The notes under the pieces: generated by a model | The model's database searches: none | Told to the model about the DNA's origin: nothing | Seen by the model: the letters and a program-made list of their open reading frames with translations, nothing else | NCBI RefSeq assembly: GCF_904849725.1 | Contig: NC_058518.1 | Coordinates: 413,981,081 to 414,045,080, forward strand | Length of the DNA: 64,000 nt | Direction of reading: 5' to 3' | DNA from: Hordeum vulgare subsp. vulgare | Taxonomy: Eukaryota > Streptophyta > Magnoliopsida > Poales > Poaceae | In this document: piece by piece, positions 7,992 through 19,917 of the stretch | How the letters are laid out: each line of letters opens with the position of its first letter | Position numbering within the stretch: position 1 is the stretch's first letter | Translations under genes and position numbers: made by a program

Positions 7992-10525
7992 CATAATCTA
8001 AGTTGATCTAAACAATAAGAAGAATAAGAAGGAGAGGAATAACTTACCGAATGCCAAGAAACGGAGGAGAAACTCCATCTCCGTTGGTCGCTGGGTTGCT
8101 AGGGCTCTCACCAGGAGAAGTAAAGGGATCGTGGGATTCAACTCTGGAATGATGCTGCAACAAGGCAAGAGTTAAAATATGTGGTTAGCTCGGCGAGAAA
8201 CAATGGTATAAGACCGTGCAAGGTTGGTCATTGAAAGGGAACTCACCGTTCCCACCGGAGAAGGCATCGGCGGAGGGGGTGGAAAACCTTGCTTCTCACA
8301 CATAGCCCGCAAATTAGTTTTCGAGGAGTCAAAGAAATAGCCTTGTTGCGTCTCACACATAGCCTTGCTTCTCACACAACTGACTTACCGCAACGAAGTC
8401 GTGCATGGCCTTCGCATGGGCATTATTGCGTGCCCTCTCCTCCTCAAGAAACCTCTGCGTATTCTGGTCCCTATCATCCAACAAGAGTCTGGTGGCCTCC
8501 CTCTCCTTCATAAGTGCGGCCTGCAACCACTCCTCAAAAGGAATTTTCATCATCCATCCAGGGACAAAACAACGAAAGAAATAATGAAGAAAACTAACCT
8601 TGATGGCAAGATCAACTGGCCTCGCGCGTAGCCGTATTACAGGAGCGGAGCTCGTTTGCCTCGACTTGATCTGAGATAGAGTCTCAGTGATAGGGACGAA
8701 GCCATCGCACATGGCCAGCGTGCCATGACTCTTACCGCCACCAGAGATCATTAACGCCTCTGGATCGATAGGATTCTGGCTCGGGTCAAAGTCAGGCCCG
8801 CGCAGCTGTTTTACCACCTCAGAATAAGACATCATCTTGTTGTAGGCGGACAGGCTTGTGTACGCCGACGGCCCGTCCCCCTCAGGATATGCCTTCTCCG
8901 TCTTGTACGAGCCCTTATGGGCCATGCTAAACACGGCGTATCCCTCAGGCTCGGGCTGGTTATTGTGTTTGGCCTAAACGAAAAGACAAAGAATTAGTAC
9001 AACAAAAATCATGAATGAACGAATTATTGATGAAACAAAACAAGCCAGACATACCCATTTTTTGGCGTATTGCTTGATGTTGGCATTGCCTTGGTGGTGT
9101 GGCACACCAACCAATTGGGCACGACGGTCCTTCGCCATAGTGTGGGTGCTCAACCAAGCCTCTGTGCACCACCTGTCCACTATCAGCTCCCAACAATCCA
9201 TCTTATCGGCCAACCATCTCGGGGGCACCTATGAATGTAAGTTAATGAGGAATGAAACTAAGTATTATAACTAAATAGACCTAACTAGCCCCAAGAATTG
9301 ATCTTTGGAATGTACATACCTCCATGTACTCGGTCTTATCAAGGAAAATCTTTCGACATTCAGTCTTTGTCTTCGGCTCCCCTTGCTTGGCGTACCAATC
9401 TCGAACAGCCTAAACACGCAGCTCGTGCCTCGTGTTATTCAATAAACTCTTGCACTCTTTCACGAGGTTCTTCTTGGCCGCCTCCTCCGTCCCCTCCTCG
9501 ACCCTAAAGTAACTCTGCAATTATGCCAAATAGATGCACAGATGAATAGTGAAATGATTTGGAAGGAAATAACAATATATAACATTGTATACTTTTTATT
9601 GGGTAAAATAATAGTTACCCAAAAATCAGCCAACGCCTTGTCGGCCACGCTCACGCAAACAACACCATTGACATGTGTGTTTTCCAGGAGCAGAGCGGCT
9701 TGGTAGTGCTCCCACTTGAGTCCTGGCTCGGGAACCATAACCTCACCGGGCAACTGCACTATCCCGGGGAAGTGCTCCTAAGTAAAGCACCAAGGAGGCA
9801 GTTTGGATTCCGGGTATTCTGCGGGTAATCCCACCCCCTACATAATGATAAGGCAAAGACATTAGCTACTTGGTGAAATATAATGATATAAGGTACACAA
9901 TATCTATCAACTTACTTCTCGCCATCTGGCTTAATGAACGCCCTGTGGTGCAACTCCAATCGGTCTAGAACTCGTGTCATACCACGTTGGTAGACCGACT
10001 TGCTGGCAGCCCCCTCAGCCTCAGCCTCAGCCCCCTCCGCCTCAGCCTCCGCCTCAGCCCCCTCGACCTCAGCCCCCTCCGCCTCAGCCTCCGCCTCAGC
10101 ACCCTTTGCCTTAGCCTCCGCCTCAGCCCCCTGCATCGGTGTCTGCTCCTCGACGGGAGGATCCCGCACCGGTGACACCCTCGTCTGCAAGGGTGAAGTG
10201 GCTGAGACAGAAGTAGCCGAGGGTGGTGGCGACAGGCTCCTATCATGCAGCCTCCCTCTCCCACGACCACGCCCTCTGCCTCTCTTCTTTCCTATGCCTC
10301 TCCCACGGGGCTCCTCGGCAAAGCTCTGCAACAAAGTTCTCCGTAGCTGCCCAGGTGCTATCCTCAACTTATCCCCGCCTGCCATGTCTCACCACCTGTA
10401 ACGATAAATAGTTAAATAATTAGTACAAATTCAAGGACAATAATTAAATGAACAATAATAAATACATGAATAATTCAACTAATAATTGAATAATTAAACA
10501 ACAATGTTTGGATGCTTACAAAGTA

Positions 10526-13500
10526 CTAATAGTCTGGATCATCTGTCTCTTCTCCATGGTCAATTGAAGCAAAATCATCATCAGTATCACACGTGTCGTC
10601 ATGACTGATATCGTCATCGGGTTCAGGGACATCATGTGGAAGGCCTTTTTGTAACCGATCAAGCATTGATAGCTCATCGGCATTGGTAACTTCTTCTACT
10701 TCCACTTCTTCCTCATCATCACGTGAGTCTTGTTCCTCCGTGTTCAGGGTGGACGTAGAGCAGTTTCGGGTACGACGTCTGACACCACGTGATTCTTGGA
10801 AGAATTCTCCATCATATGTTATTGGGTCAATTTGAGGCTCATAATCGTCTTCATTTGGGGGAGGTGGTCTAAGATGTGGCGGCACATCGAACACGACATA
10901 CCAACCTTCTAGGTTCTTAACACTTTGACGACAATATGGCAGATAGAAAACTTCGGTGGCCTGTTGAGCCACAATATAGACATCGGCACCGCTTAACTGC
11001 CTGTCTTGTCGAATTTCGACAATCCCAAGATGTTCATGAGTCCGGCTTGTCTTAGTAGGATCGAACCAATGACATTTGAACACAACAACGTTCGGAGGAT
11101 TTTCACCATAATAATGAAGTTCGTAGACTTCTTCAAGTCTTCCATAATACTCGACACCTCCCTCGCCTATAGCAGAGACACCGGAATTGTTTGTTTTTCG
11201 ATCGGGCATTGAAAGCTCTTTGCTAGTAGTACGAAAGTGAGACCCGTTGATGTGGTACTTCTGAAATGTACGGACCTTAAAGTCAAAACCATTAGCTATT
11301 TGTCTCAATTCATCGTCGACTTGCTTATCTGAATTAGCCTAGAAGTTAAGAAAATATAGAGTTTGGTGTGTCACTCATGAGTAATAGCAACAAAGGAAAT
11401 CACTTATTATATATAAGGGAGGTACCGTTTTTTGAACCAAGAGATGAAACTGGGATAGCCGCCTCCTGTCTTTTCAAGAAGTTCATACTCGAGAATGGAT
11501 TCTTTTTCGATTGCAACACCATTCGATAATTGTTCGATGTATCAACTGTATCAATTAATAATAGTTGTTAGACACAAAACTTGTTAAAAGTTGTGAAACA
11601 ATGTACATAGCACTTACTCGATGTATGGCCGAACTTCTTTTAAATTGTTCAATATATACATCGTTAGTGTGCGCCACTCCTCAACGCACAGCATCTTTGG
11701 TTTTCCCACACCAGAAGGTGCGAGCTTCCCTTTGAAAAGGGTGAGATTGGATTCACGTCGTCTGGGGTCGCCCATATTGTACCGAGGCTTTGGATTATGC
11801 AAGCTGTGCATAGTGGCATCATAGTGTGCTGTTACGAAGTTTGCCGCCTCCTCGGTAATGAACGCCTCGGCCATCGATGCTTCAATTCTATGTTTATTTT
11901 TACATTTTCCTCGAAGTGTCTTCTGCATTCTTTCAGTTGCGTAGCACCAACGATTTTGCATAGGGCCACCCAATCTTGCCTCGGTTGGGAGATGCAACAT
12001 CATGTGTTGCATCGGATTAAAGAAGCCCGGTGGAAAAATCTTCTCTAACTTGCAGAGCAACTCAGGCGCCAAATCTTCCATGTCATCTATCAAGGCACGC
12101 GACAACTCTTTAGCACAAAGAACACGGAAGAAATAGCTCAGCTCGGCCAATACTAGCCATTCAGCCTCGGGGATATAGCCACGCAACATCACCGACATTA
12201 TCCGCTCAAGCCATATGTGCCAATCATGACTCCTGAGCCCAAAAATTTTCATTTTTTCAATGCTCGCTCCCATCACTAGATTCGCAGCATACCCATCGGG
12301 GAACAACAACTTTTTTTGCACCCACAAGAGGATTTCCCTTATTGCTCCCTTCTCAAGATTGTACCAGGCAGGTGGTTTGGACCAATTTTTTCTTCCTTTC
12401 GGTTCTCGCATGTTTAGTGATGGCCTATCACACAGAGTCTCCTGGTCAACTCTAGCCTTTGTATTATCTTTGCCCTTATCAGTGCTGAAAAATGTGCCAA
12501 GAAGGGCCTCGGCGATATTATTTTCAGTGTGCATCATGTCAATGTTGTGTGGAAGTAAGAGGTCTTCGAAGTAGGGGATAGCCCAAATGCATGGCTTGTG
12601 GGTCCAAGCGTGTTCCTCATTATAACCCAAGAAATACACTGGACGGTTTGGATCAGGCTTCATAGATTTTAACTGTTCATTAATTTGTGCCCCCGTCAAC
12701 GCAGGTGGTGCTGAGTGTTTGACAACTTTACCTTTCATGAAATTCTTCTTGTCTTTTCTGAATGGATGGTCCATAGGCAAGAACTGTCTATGCAAGTCAA
12801 AGCAGGAATACTTCCCACCCGCCGTCAACCAATGAAACTTAAGAGCTGCCTTGCATTGTGGGCATGGGAACCTTCCATGCACACACCAGGCAACGAAAAG
12901 CGCAAATGCTGGCAGATCATGCAACGAGTATTGGTACCAAACATACATTTGAAAGTTCTCTTTCTTAGCTGCGTCGTATGTGTTGACCCCATTCACCCAA
13001 GCTTCTTTCAAGTCATCCATCAGAACTATCAACGTCAGAAATATGTGCTTTCTTTGCATAATGGATGATGGTGGAAGATTGAGGGGAATGACAAATATAG
13101 GCCAGCAACTATATTGGGTAGCCGTCATACCAAAAGGATTGAACCCATCGAGGCTGATGGCGATTCGACAATTCCTTGGTTCTTTAGCTTTTTCCTTATG
13201 TATACTATCGAATGCCTTCCATGCGTCACCATCTGAAGGGTGTACCAACATCGGAACTCCGTGTTCATCTAATTCTTTCCTAATTCCATGTTTGTGCCAT
13301 GTCATCTGTTTTGTTGTTTCTTCGAGCATGTAAAGTCGTTGAAGTCTTAGTAGGATCCGCAGATACCGTAGGACACTCACGGGGATTTTGCTCTGCTTCT
13401 TCTCACCTTCACCATTTTCTACCTCAACATATCTGGAGGACTTGCAAAATGGACAATATGTTTCGTCCGCATACTCTTTCCTAAATAAGGCACATCCCTT

Positions 13501-14076
13501 CTCACAAGCATGTATATGCTCATACGACATCTTGAGTGCACTAAGGATTTTGTCTGACTCATATAGGTTTGAAGGCATAATATGACCTTCTGGTAGAAAG
13601 CGCCCAAATAGGGTCATCACTGAGTCAAACAGGTCTCTTCCATTGTTGAACTGGGCTTTCAGAGCCATTACTTGTGCGATGGCATCTAGCTGAGAAATCT
13701 TTGTGTGCTCATGAAGAGGACGTTTTGAAGAGTCCAACATGGAATAGAAGGCTTTCGCGGATTCTTCCATCTCTTCGTCCTTGTTTCGAGCATCATCAAA
13801 GTCATTCACCATGTCTTCAATCCCTGTACCATAATCATCGGTGCGCCGACGCAACACCTCGTCTCTGTTACGTTGGGCCGACTCACCATGAAATGTCCAC
13901 AAGGTATAGCCGGGAATAAAACCACGCATCTGCAGGTGTTTACCCATTACATACTTTGTCTGTCGCGAATAATTCTTGCACTTAGTTTCCACGAATTCAT
14001 AGGTTTTGCTCAACCATTCATCGGTCATATCTCTCTGACTATGGTGACCGGTGTACATCCATTCACGATCAGTCAT
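10526..14076 (-). CDS. TNP2-type CACTA transposase (Transposase_21 family)
   Basis: Exon 1 (14076 to about 11625) opens with MTDREWMYTG and reads 820 codons without a stop. It holds a zinc-finger-like segment CEKGCALFRKEYADETYCPFC (residues near 205-225 in shape C-x4-C...C-x2-C), the core FNPFGMTATQYSCWPIFV, PHNIDMMHTENNIAEALLG, and a DUF4218-like part (PTEARLGGPMQNRWCYATER). A GTAAGT donor overlaps the apparent stop. A middle exon near 11435-11550 contains EYELLEKTGGGYPSFISWF. The last exon (11338-10526) is DUF4216-like (EDYELHYYGE-type context, VVFKCHWFD, VYIVAQQATEVFYLPY) with an acidic tail ending DPDY. TNP2 proteins cut and join CACTA ends in the nucleus. I saw no disabling change, but the exon 1-2 junction is not resolved. 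Confidence 0.85.
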
Positions 14077-14237
14077 TCTGGCAAGCTAGCTACATAGTAT
14101 CCACATATAAAACAATATAAATTATCAATTCATCAAGTATGTTAAATTAATTATGGCCATTTTTTAATCATGGTTAATACATTGGGATGAACGACATGCA
14201 CACCTACCAGCTACTAGGTAAACATGGGTCCTAATCC
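14077..14237. other. TNP2 upstream region
   Basis: A short AT-rich spacer lies between the transposase start and the large inverted repeat. It probably contains the transposase leader. No clear TATA box was picked out. Confidence 0.3.
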
Positions 14238-14452
14238 CACCCGAGTATGTGTAGATTGGGTCATTTCCCCATGCTCTACTCCCGACCCAACGCAAAATTT
14301 CGGCAGCACCTCCCCGCTGTTCTCCTGATATACGTCTCGGCAACTAACCGAGGGGATGTGTACCCGGAGAACAACAAGGAGGAGCTGTCAAAACTCTGCA
14401 TGGGATCCGGAGCAAAGCGTGGGAAACGACCCAATCTACACATACCCGGGCT
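14238..14452. repeat. About 215-bp imperfect inverted repeat upstream of TNP2
   Basis: The left arm starts CCCGAGTATGTGTAGATTGG. The right arm, read in reverse complement, starts CCCGGGTATGTGTAGATTGG. Similarity continues with scattered mismatches for roughly 105 bases to a centre near 14345 (CAACTAACCGAG). A transcript across it would form a long hairpin. It lies about 160 bases upstream of the transposase start and so may affect its expression. Confidence 0.8.
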
Positions 14453-15949
14453 GTCCATGGATAACGTTGGACAATTCGAAAGAATCACCGTTATAAATAT
14501 GCAAATTCATGCATATTTATGACAGGAACCCTTTCGAACGGGAGACGCATATTGGTTACGCAACACCTTTGCATTTTAATACTAAAAATACCTAGCTAGA
14601 TAGTGTCATCAGCACGAAGGCCGGAACAGAGCAAAATAAAGGGGGTGGAGGAGGAGTTAACAAATGTGCTCACTTTCGAATGCAGGGGAGATCGTCGAAA
14701 ACCAATCCCTCGCGGAGAAGCTACTGCACATTTAAATGCACTCAATCAACACAAATACGCACTCGCGGTAATTAAGCTAACTAATACTAACATCTATTAT
14801 TAATAATTTATTATTCAAGTTTGAAATAGAGTGCTCTAAATATTCCGATGGCCGCGATGCAAGTAAAAAAGCTCAGAAGGTGGCTGAAAAAAAATTGATG
14901 GATGAATTTTCACGAAGAAGGTACTACGTACCCTATTTCATTGTTCATGGAATATTTCTTCTATTATGCAAATCCTAGGCTGCTTATATAGTTCTGCATT
15001 TTCATGTTTTACTTCAGGTTCAGGAAGACATGGACTTGTTAAAAATTTGGTAGCATTGGGTTATGGTCTTGAATTTGTGCCCTGCTTGCCTGCGATTGAA
15101 GCGATGGTTCTCTCATTGTGTCTTGCGACCATGTTCATCCTCCATGTCACTCTCCCTTCCGTGTCCCTCTCCTCCACTCTTCCTACTTGTTCTTCTGATC
15201 CTATGTTAAAGTGAGCCTGATGCTCCCAAAGATGGTGACATATTGACTGCGAGCAGGTGCAGATGCTACTGACCTGCTTGTGCTGCATTTGTTTTCTTAT
15301 ACAAGAATGGTAGCTAAAGTATGTTTTGTACTCGTGGTTTGATCAGATGGATGTGCAAGTTTATCAGTTCAAGCTGTATATATAAACAACATTGAACGGT
15401 ATAAAAAATGCAGAGACTGTATTATGCAATTGTATCACTATAAACTGAATTTGTAAATAAAGTTTAACAACACAAATAAAATGTAGACCGGAATAAAGTT
15501 GAACAACACAAATAAATTTATAGATGTGAAGCATAGAAAAGCTTATACCTTGCCGGACCGAAGTAATGGAGCTGTAGGAGATGTGTGCCTCTGAGCAAGA
15601 AGAGCACGGTCGACGAATGACCGTAGGAGATGTGTGCCTGGAGCTGTAGGAGATGTGTACTCGTGGTCGCAGATGAGCTTGCCGCCTGAACGAACGGGAA
15701 GGGGCGGCGGTGGATGGAGACCGGCGGGGAGGCGCGAACCGGTCGGTCACCTCGCTCACGGTGGGGCGGGAAAGGAGCGGAGACCGACGATGACGACGAC
15801 AGGTGAGGGCGGCGACCACCGGTAGGGCAGCAGCTGCGACCTAGGAGGCCGGCGGCGGCGACCGAGGAGGCCGGCGGCGGTGGGGAACCCTAGCGATGAG
15901 GTCGCGAGAGAAAGGTGGGCACGGGGAGATGCTCTCGATCAGGGGTGGC
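14453..15949. other. CACTA-1 non-coding right region
   Basis: No transposase or captured gene is recognised. A GC-rich tract (about 15640-15920) contains open frames on both strands and three copies of a GTAGGAGATGTGTGCC-like unit (15570-15660). The frames lack any family motif and look like compositional open reading. The rest is AT-rich. Confidence 0.45.
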
Positions 15950-16330
15950 AAGATAAGGCACGTGGCTTCGCCCTCAGCCAGCTGTCGGCAAAGACAGGCA
16001 TTAGTCTTTGCCCTCAGCCAGCTATTGGTAAAGACAGCAGTTAGTCTTTGCCCTCAGCTGGCTGTCGGCAAACACGGCCCCCGTTAAGCACTGGTCGAAC
16101 GTGCGACCGGGTTAGCCCCCTATGCCGTCAGCCTCCCTATGCCGACAGTGTCTTTGTCCTTTGCCGTCAGCTGGCTAACGGCTTAGATAAAGCGGACGCC
16201 ATAGATTATCTATGCCGTCAGCCTCTCATATGCCGTCAGCATTTATTTTGGCTGAGGGGAAAGTCTCTTTGCCGTCAGCCCCGTGAAACTGCTGATGGCA
16301 AAGCTGAAAGCTGTCGGCAAATTATGTTTT
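15950..16330. repeat. CACTA-1 right subterminal repeats
   Basis: Three successive copies near 15968-16075 read roughly TTCGCCCTCAGCCAGCTGTC or TTTGCCCTCAGCTGGCTGTC. They are followed by several TGCCGTCAGCC motifs up to the terminus. The copies mirror the left subterminal zone. Confidence 0.8.
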
Positions 16331-16340
16331 TCCAGTAGTG

Positions 16341-17135
16341 CCAGTTCCACGCTTAAATCAAAAACATAACTGTAAAACAAGGCTCCCCCTGGATTGATGT
16401 TAGTATGGACAGTACCCGAGGATTCGGCTAGCCGTGGAGTGTGATTGATTGGTGGTGTGGGAGTTAAAACTTTACTTTTCTGTTTGGGAACTGCCTATAG
16501 CATGAGTAGCGTGGAAGATATTGAGAACTCTTGGTCATTGCGTTGACAATGAAAGCATGCCACCCAAAATTATTATATCTGTTTTCAAAGCTTGAGCTCT
16601 GGCACCTCTGCAAATCAATGCTTCCCTCTACGAAGGGCCTATCTATTTATTTTCCTGTTGAGTCATCCTCTTCTTATATAAGCACCAATTAGAGAGCACC
16701 TCTCTCTTTTTATGCTTTGCTTTTGATTGATATTGAGTATGACTGTGACTGGATCTTCGTTGCTATGAATTACAATGTTTAGTCAGCCCTTGATCTTTGA
16801 AATTGCTCTGCATTTATGTTTTGTGGTCTCAGAAAGAGCTAGCGAGATACCACCTATTCATATTGCTTCATGCTTGTTTTGATTGAATTGTTGGTATCTG
16901 AAGCTCATTATTATTTGTTCGCTAGCTGATTATGCCATTGATATTAGTTTACCGTGAGACCTTTGTGTCACTTTCTTATGTGGTTAACTTGTGATCTTGC
17001 TGAAATTCTGGTTATGAGTTAGACATAGTTGCAACAACAAGATCAAACAGAGTTTGTCAAAGTTTTTTTTCTTTCTCTCTTAGTTTGTCAACTAAGTTGC
17101 TTGAGGACAAGCAAGGTTTTAAGCTTGGGGGAGTT
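16341..17135 (+). mobile_element. Gypsy-1 3' untranslated internal region with polypurine tract
   Basis: This non-coding stretch has the features of the zone before a 3' LTR. It ends in a purine-rich tract AAGCTTGGGGGAGTT directly before the LTR start at 17136. No open frame of interest is present. The upstream coding part of this element is not in the window. Confidence 0.7.
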
Positions 17136-18099
17136 TGATACGTCTCCATCGTATATACTTTTCCAAACTCTTTTGCCCTTGTTTTGGACTCTAATTTGCA
17201 TGATTTGAATGGAACTAACCCGGACTGATGCTGTTTTCAGCAGAATTGCCATGGTGTTGTTTTTGTGCAGAAATGAAAGTTCTCGGAACGTCCTGAAAAT
17301 TTACGGAGAATTTTTCTGGAAAATATGAAAAATATGTGCGCAAAGATCCACTAGAGGGGGTGGGCCAGTGGGCCACAAGCCCTGTTGCTGGGGCCACCCC
17401 CCTGGCCGCGGCAACCAAGCTTGTGGAGCTCACATGGCTCTGCCGCCCCCAATCTCAGCTCTATAAATTCACTTTCGCCCAGAAAAAAATCAGAAGAGAA
17501 GATTTTGTCGCGTTTGCGATACGGAGGCGCCGCCACATCCTGTTCTTCATCTGGAGGACAGATCTGGAGTCCGTTTTGGGCTCCGGAGAGGGGAAATCGT
17601 CGCCATCGTCATCATCAATCTTCTTCCCTCTCCCAATTGCATGAAGCTCTTCATCGTTCATGAGTAATATATTCGTAGGCTCGCTGGGCGGTGATGAGTA
17701 GGATGAGATCTATCATGTAGTCGAGTTAGTTTTAACGGGGATTGATCCGTAGTATCCACTATGTTCTGAGATTGATGTTGCTACTACTTTGCCATGCTTA
17801 ATGCTTGTCACTAGGGCCCGAGTGCCATGATTTCAGATCTGAAATTATTATGTTGTCACCAATATATGTGTGTTTTAGATCCGATCTTGCAAGTTGTATT
17901 TACCTACTATGTGTTATGACCCGGCAACCCCGGAGTGACAATAACCGGAACCACTCCCGGTGATGACCATAGTTTGAGGAGTTCATGTGTTCACCAAGTG
18001 CTAATGCGTTGTTCCGGTTCTTTATGAAAAGGAGAACCTTAATATCCTATAGCATCCTTTTGGACCCCGCTGCCATGGGAGGGATGGACAATAGATGTC
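17136..18099 (+). mobile_element. Gypsy-1 3' LTR, first part
   Basis: Starts TGATACGTCTCC directly after the polypurine tract. It contains a TATA-like CTATAAAT at 17461 and ends at the ATGTC target copy (18095-18099) where Gypsy-2 entered. The LTR resumes at 26635 with ATGCAAGTTC. The order of segments resembles Sabrina/WHAM-type LTRs from memory. Confidence 0.8.
17461..17468 (+). promoter_or_regulatory. TATA box of Gypsy-1 LTR
   Basis: CTATAAAT lies mid-LTR, about 325 bases after the LTR start, in a region with GC-rich sequence before and a leader-like stretch after. The position fits the U3/R border. Confidence 0.55.
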
Positions 18100-19695
18100 T
18101 GATACGTCTCAAACGTATCTATAATTTTTGATGGTTTCACGTTGTTATCTTGTCTTTTTTGGTTGTTTTCTGTACCTTTTATATCTTTTTTGGGACTAAC
18201 TTATTAATTCAGTGCCAATTGCTAGTTCTTGTTTTTTCCGTGTTTTTTACTCTTTTCAGATCTGATTTTGGAATGGAGTCCAAACGGAAGAAAAACCCCG
18301 AAATGATTTTTTCCCCAATGGAAGAAGACCAGGGGCTTTTGGGCCAAGCCAGGTGGGCTCCAGGGAGCCCACAAGCCCCCACTGCGTCAGCAGGGGGAGG
18401 CGGCGGTGGGCAGGCTTGTGGCCTCCTTGGCCGCCCCCTGACCTAGGTCTTTGGCCTATAAATTCCCAAATATTCCGCAAAAAATCAGGGGAGCCTCGAA
18501 AATACTTTTCCGCCGCCGCAAGCTTCCGTTTCCGCGAGATCTCATCTGGAGACCCTTCCTGGCGCCCTGCCGGAGGGGACTTTGGAGTTGGAGGGCTTCT
18601 TCATCATCATCATTGCCCCTCCAATGATTCGTGAGTAGTTCACTTCAGACCTACAGGTCCGTAGTTAGTAGCTAGATGGCTTCTTCTCTCTCTTGGATCT
18701 TCAATACAAGGTTCTCCATGATCATCATGGAGATCTATCCGATGTAATCTTCTTTGGCGGTGTGTTTGTCGAGATCCAATGAATTGTGGATTTGTGATCA
18801 GATTATCTATGATATATATTTGAGTCTTTGCTGATTTCTTATATGCATGATTTGATATCCTTGTAAGTCTCTCTGAGTGTTGGGTTTTGTTTGGCCAACT
18901 AGATCTATGATTCTTGCAGTGGGAGAAGTACTTGGTTTTGGGTTCTGCCATGTGGTGACCTTTCCCAGTGATAGTAGGGGCAGCAAGGCACACGTCAAGC
19001 AGTTGCCATCAAGGGTAAAAAGATGGGGTTTTTATCATTGGTTTGAGATTATCCCTCTACATCATGTCATCTTGCTTAAGGCGTTACTCTGTTCTTATGA
19101 ACTTAATACACTAGATGCATGCTGGATAGCGGTTGACGTGTGGAGTAATAGTAGTAGATGCAGACAATATTGGTCTACTTGTTTTGGACGTGATGCCTAT
19201 AGATATAATCATTGCATAGATATCGTCACGACTTTGCGCGGTTCTATCAATTGCTCGACAGTAATTTTTTCACCTACCGTCTACTTGCTTTCATGAGAGA
19301 AGCCACTAGTAAACACTACGGCCCCCGGGTCTATTCACATCCATCACTTACACCTCCGCTTTTACTTTGCTTTGTCACTTTGTTGCTTTCAGTTCTCACT
19401 TGGCAACCCCTTCATAGCGTTGGCTGCAGGCTTTTGTGTTTGTGCAGGATCTTGAGATACTCCTCCGCCGGATTGATACCTTGGTTCTCAAACTGGGGGA
19501 AATACTTACCGTCACTGCGATACATCACCCTTTCCGCTTCGAGGGAACACCAACGCAAGGCTCCCAGGCCACAGGGGAAATCCTTTGCATACTTGCCTAG
19601 GAAGTCCCTTAAGGCGTATCCGCAGCTGAAGGATTCCTGGTGCCGTCGACATAACTATTTCTGGCACCGTTGCAAGGGATACACAACAAACATCA
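18100..19695 (+). repeat. Gypsy-2 5' LTR
   Basis: Begins TGATACGTCTCAAACG and ends CAACAAACATCA. A TATA box (CTATAAATTCCC) is at 18456. It is close to the 3' LTR but lacks a segment of about 22 bases present there near 26320 (AACAATCCATAAGGGA region). Confidence 0.9.
18457..18462 (+). promoter_or_regulatory. TATA box of Gypsy-2 5' LTR
   Basis: TATAAA follows TTTGGCC, about 357 bases into the LTR. The same site is present in the 3' LTR at 25370-25375. Confidence 0.6.
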
Positions 19696-19917
19696 GAAGT
19701 ATTTCAGGCGCCGTTGCTGGGGAGGAGAAATCAAGATCTATCCAAGTAGGTCTCACCAACTCTTCTCTTGCATTTACTTTTGTTGCGAGTTGTCTCTCGT
19801 TTTCCTCTCCCCCACTTCACATTTGCCGTTTTCATTCGCCTTTCGCCTTCGTCGTTTTCTTTTGCCTTTGCCGGTTTTCTTGCTTGCTTGTGTGCTTGTT
19901 TGTTTGTTGAAGTCATC

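Larger units (their letters stand above)
7553..10385 (-). pseudogene. TNPA-type second protein of CACTA-1 (Transposase_24-like), two nonsense codons
   Basis: The start at 10385 opens a 157-residue exon with an Arg/Gly-rich tract (about 27-45) and an acidic Glu/Ala repeat (about 85-130). It ends at a GTAAGT donor (about 9918) just after AFIKPDGE. Further exons read CVSVADKALADFW, DWYAKQGEPKTKTECRKIF, AWLSTHTMAKDRRAQLVG, EGYAVFSMAHKGSYKTEKAY and a coiled region KEREATRLLLDDRDQNTQRF. The last exon is DFDKAASHMDGCSRDFV before a TGA at 7553. This is the layout of the plant Ptta/En/Spm second protein, which binds subterminal repeats. In-frame TAG codons at 9778-9780 and 9410-9412 break it; each could derive from CAG by a C-to-T change. 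Exon borders are approximate. Confidence 0.75.
6768..16340 (-). mobile_element. CACTA-1, complete En/Spm element (9,573 bp)
   Basis: The termini are CACTACTGGAA (6768) and TTCCAGTAGTG (ending 16340), with a perfect 3-base target duplication CCA (6765-6767 and 16341-16343). Both subterminal zones carry many copies of CTTTGCCGTCAGC-like motifs in both orientations, the expected transposase binding sites. Two genes lie on the minus strand: a TNP2-type transposase (10526-14076) and a TNPA-type second gene (7553-10385). It inserted into Gypsy-1. The second gene carries two nonsense codons, so the copy is probably no longer autonomous. Confidence 0.92.

Noticed and set aside
10000..10401. Ser/Ala-rich open frame on the plus strand
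   Set aside because: It is the antisense of the Glu/Ala repeat exon of the TNPA-type gene. Low-complexity GC-rich sequence is open on both strands.
15364..15825. GC-rich open frames on both strands near the CACTA-1 right end
   Set aside because: No family motif, Arg/Ser-rich composition on one strand and Gly-rich on the other, and no splice or leader context. Most likely compositional.
19696..19730. tRNA-like matches near LTR ends
   Set aside because: These short matches are primer binding sites complementary to a tRNA 3' end. No cloverleaf is present, so they are not tRNA genes.
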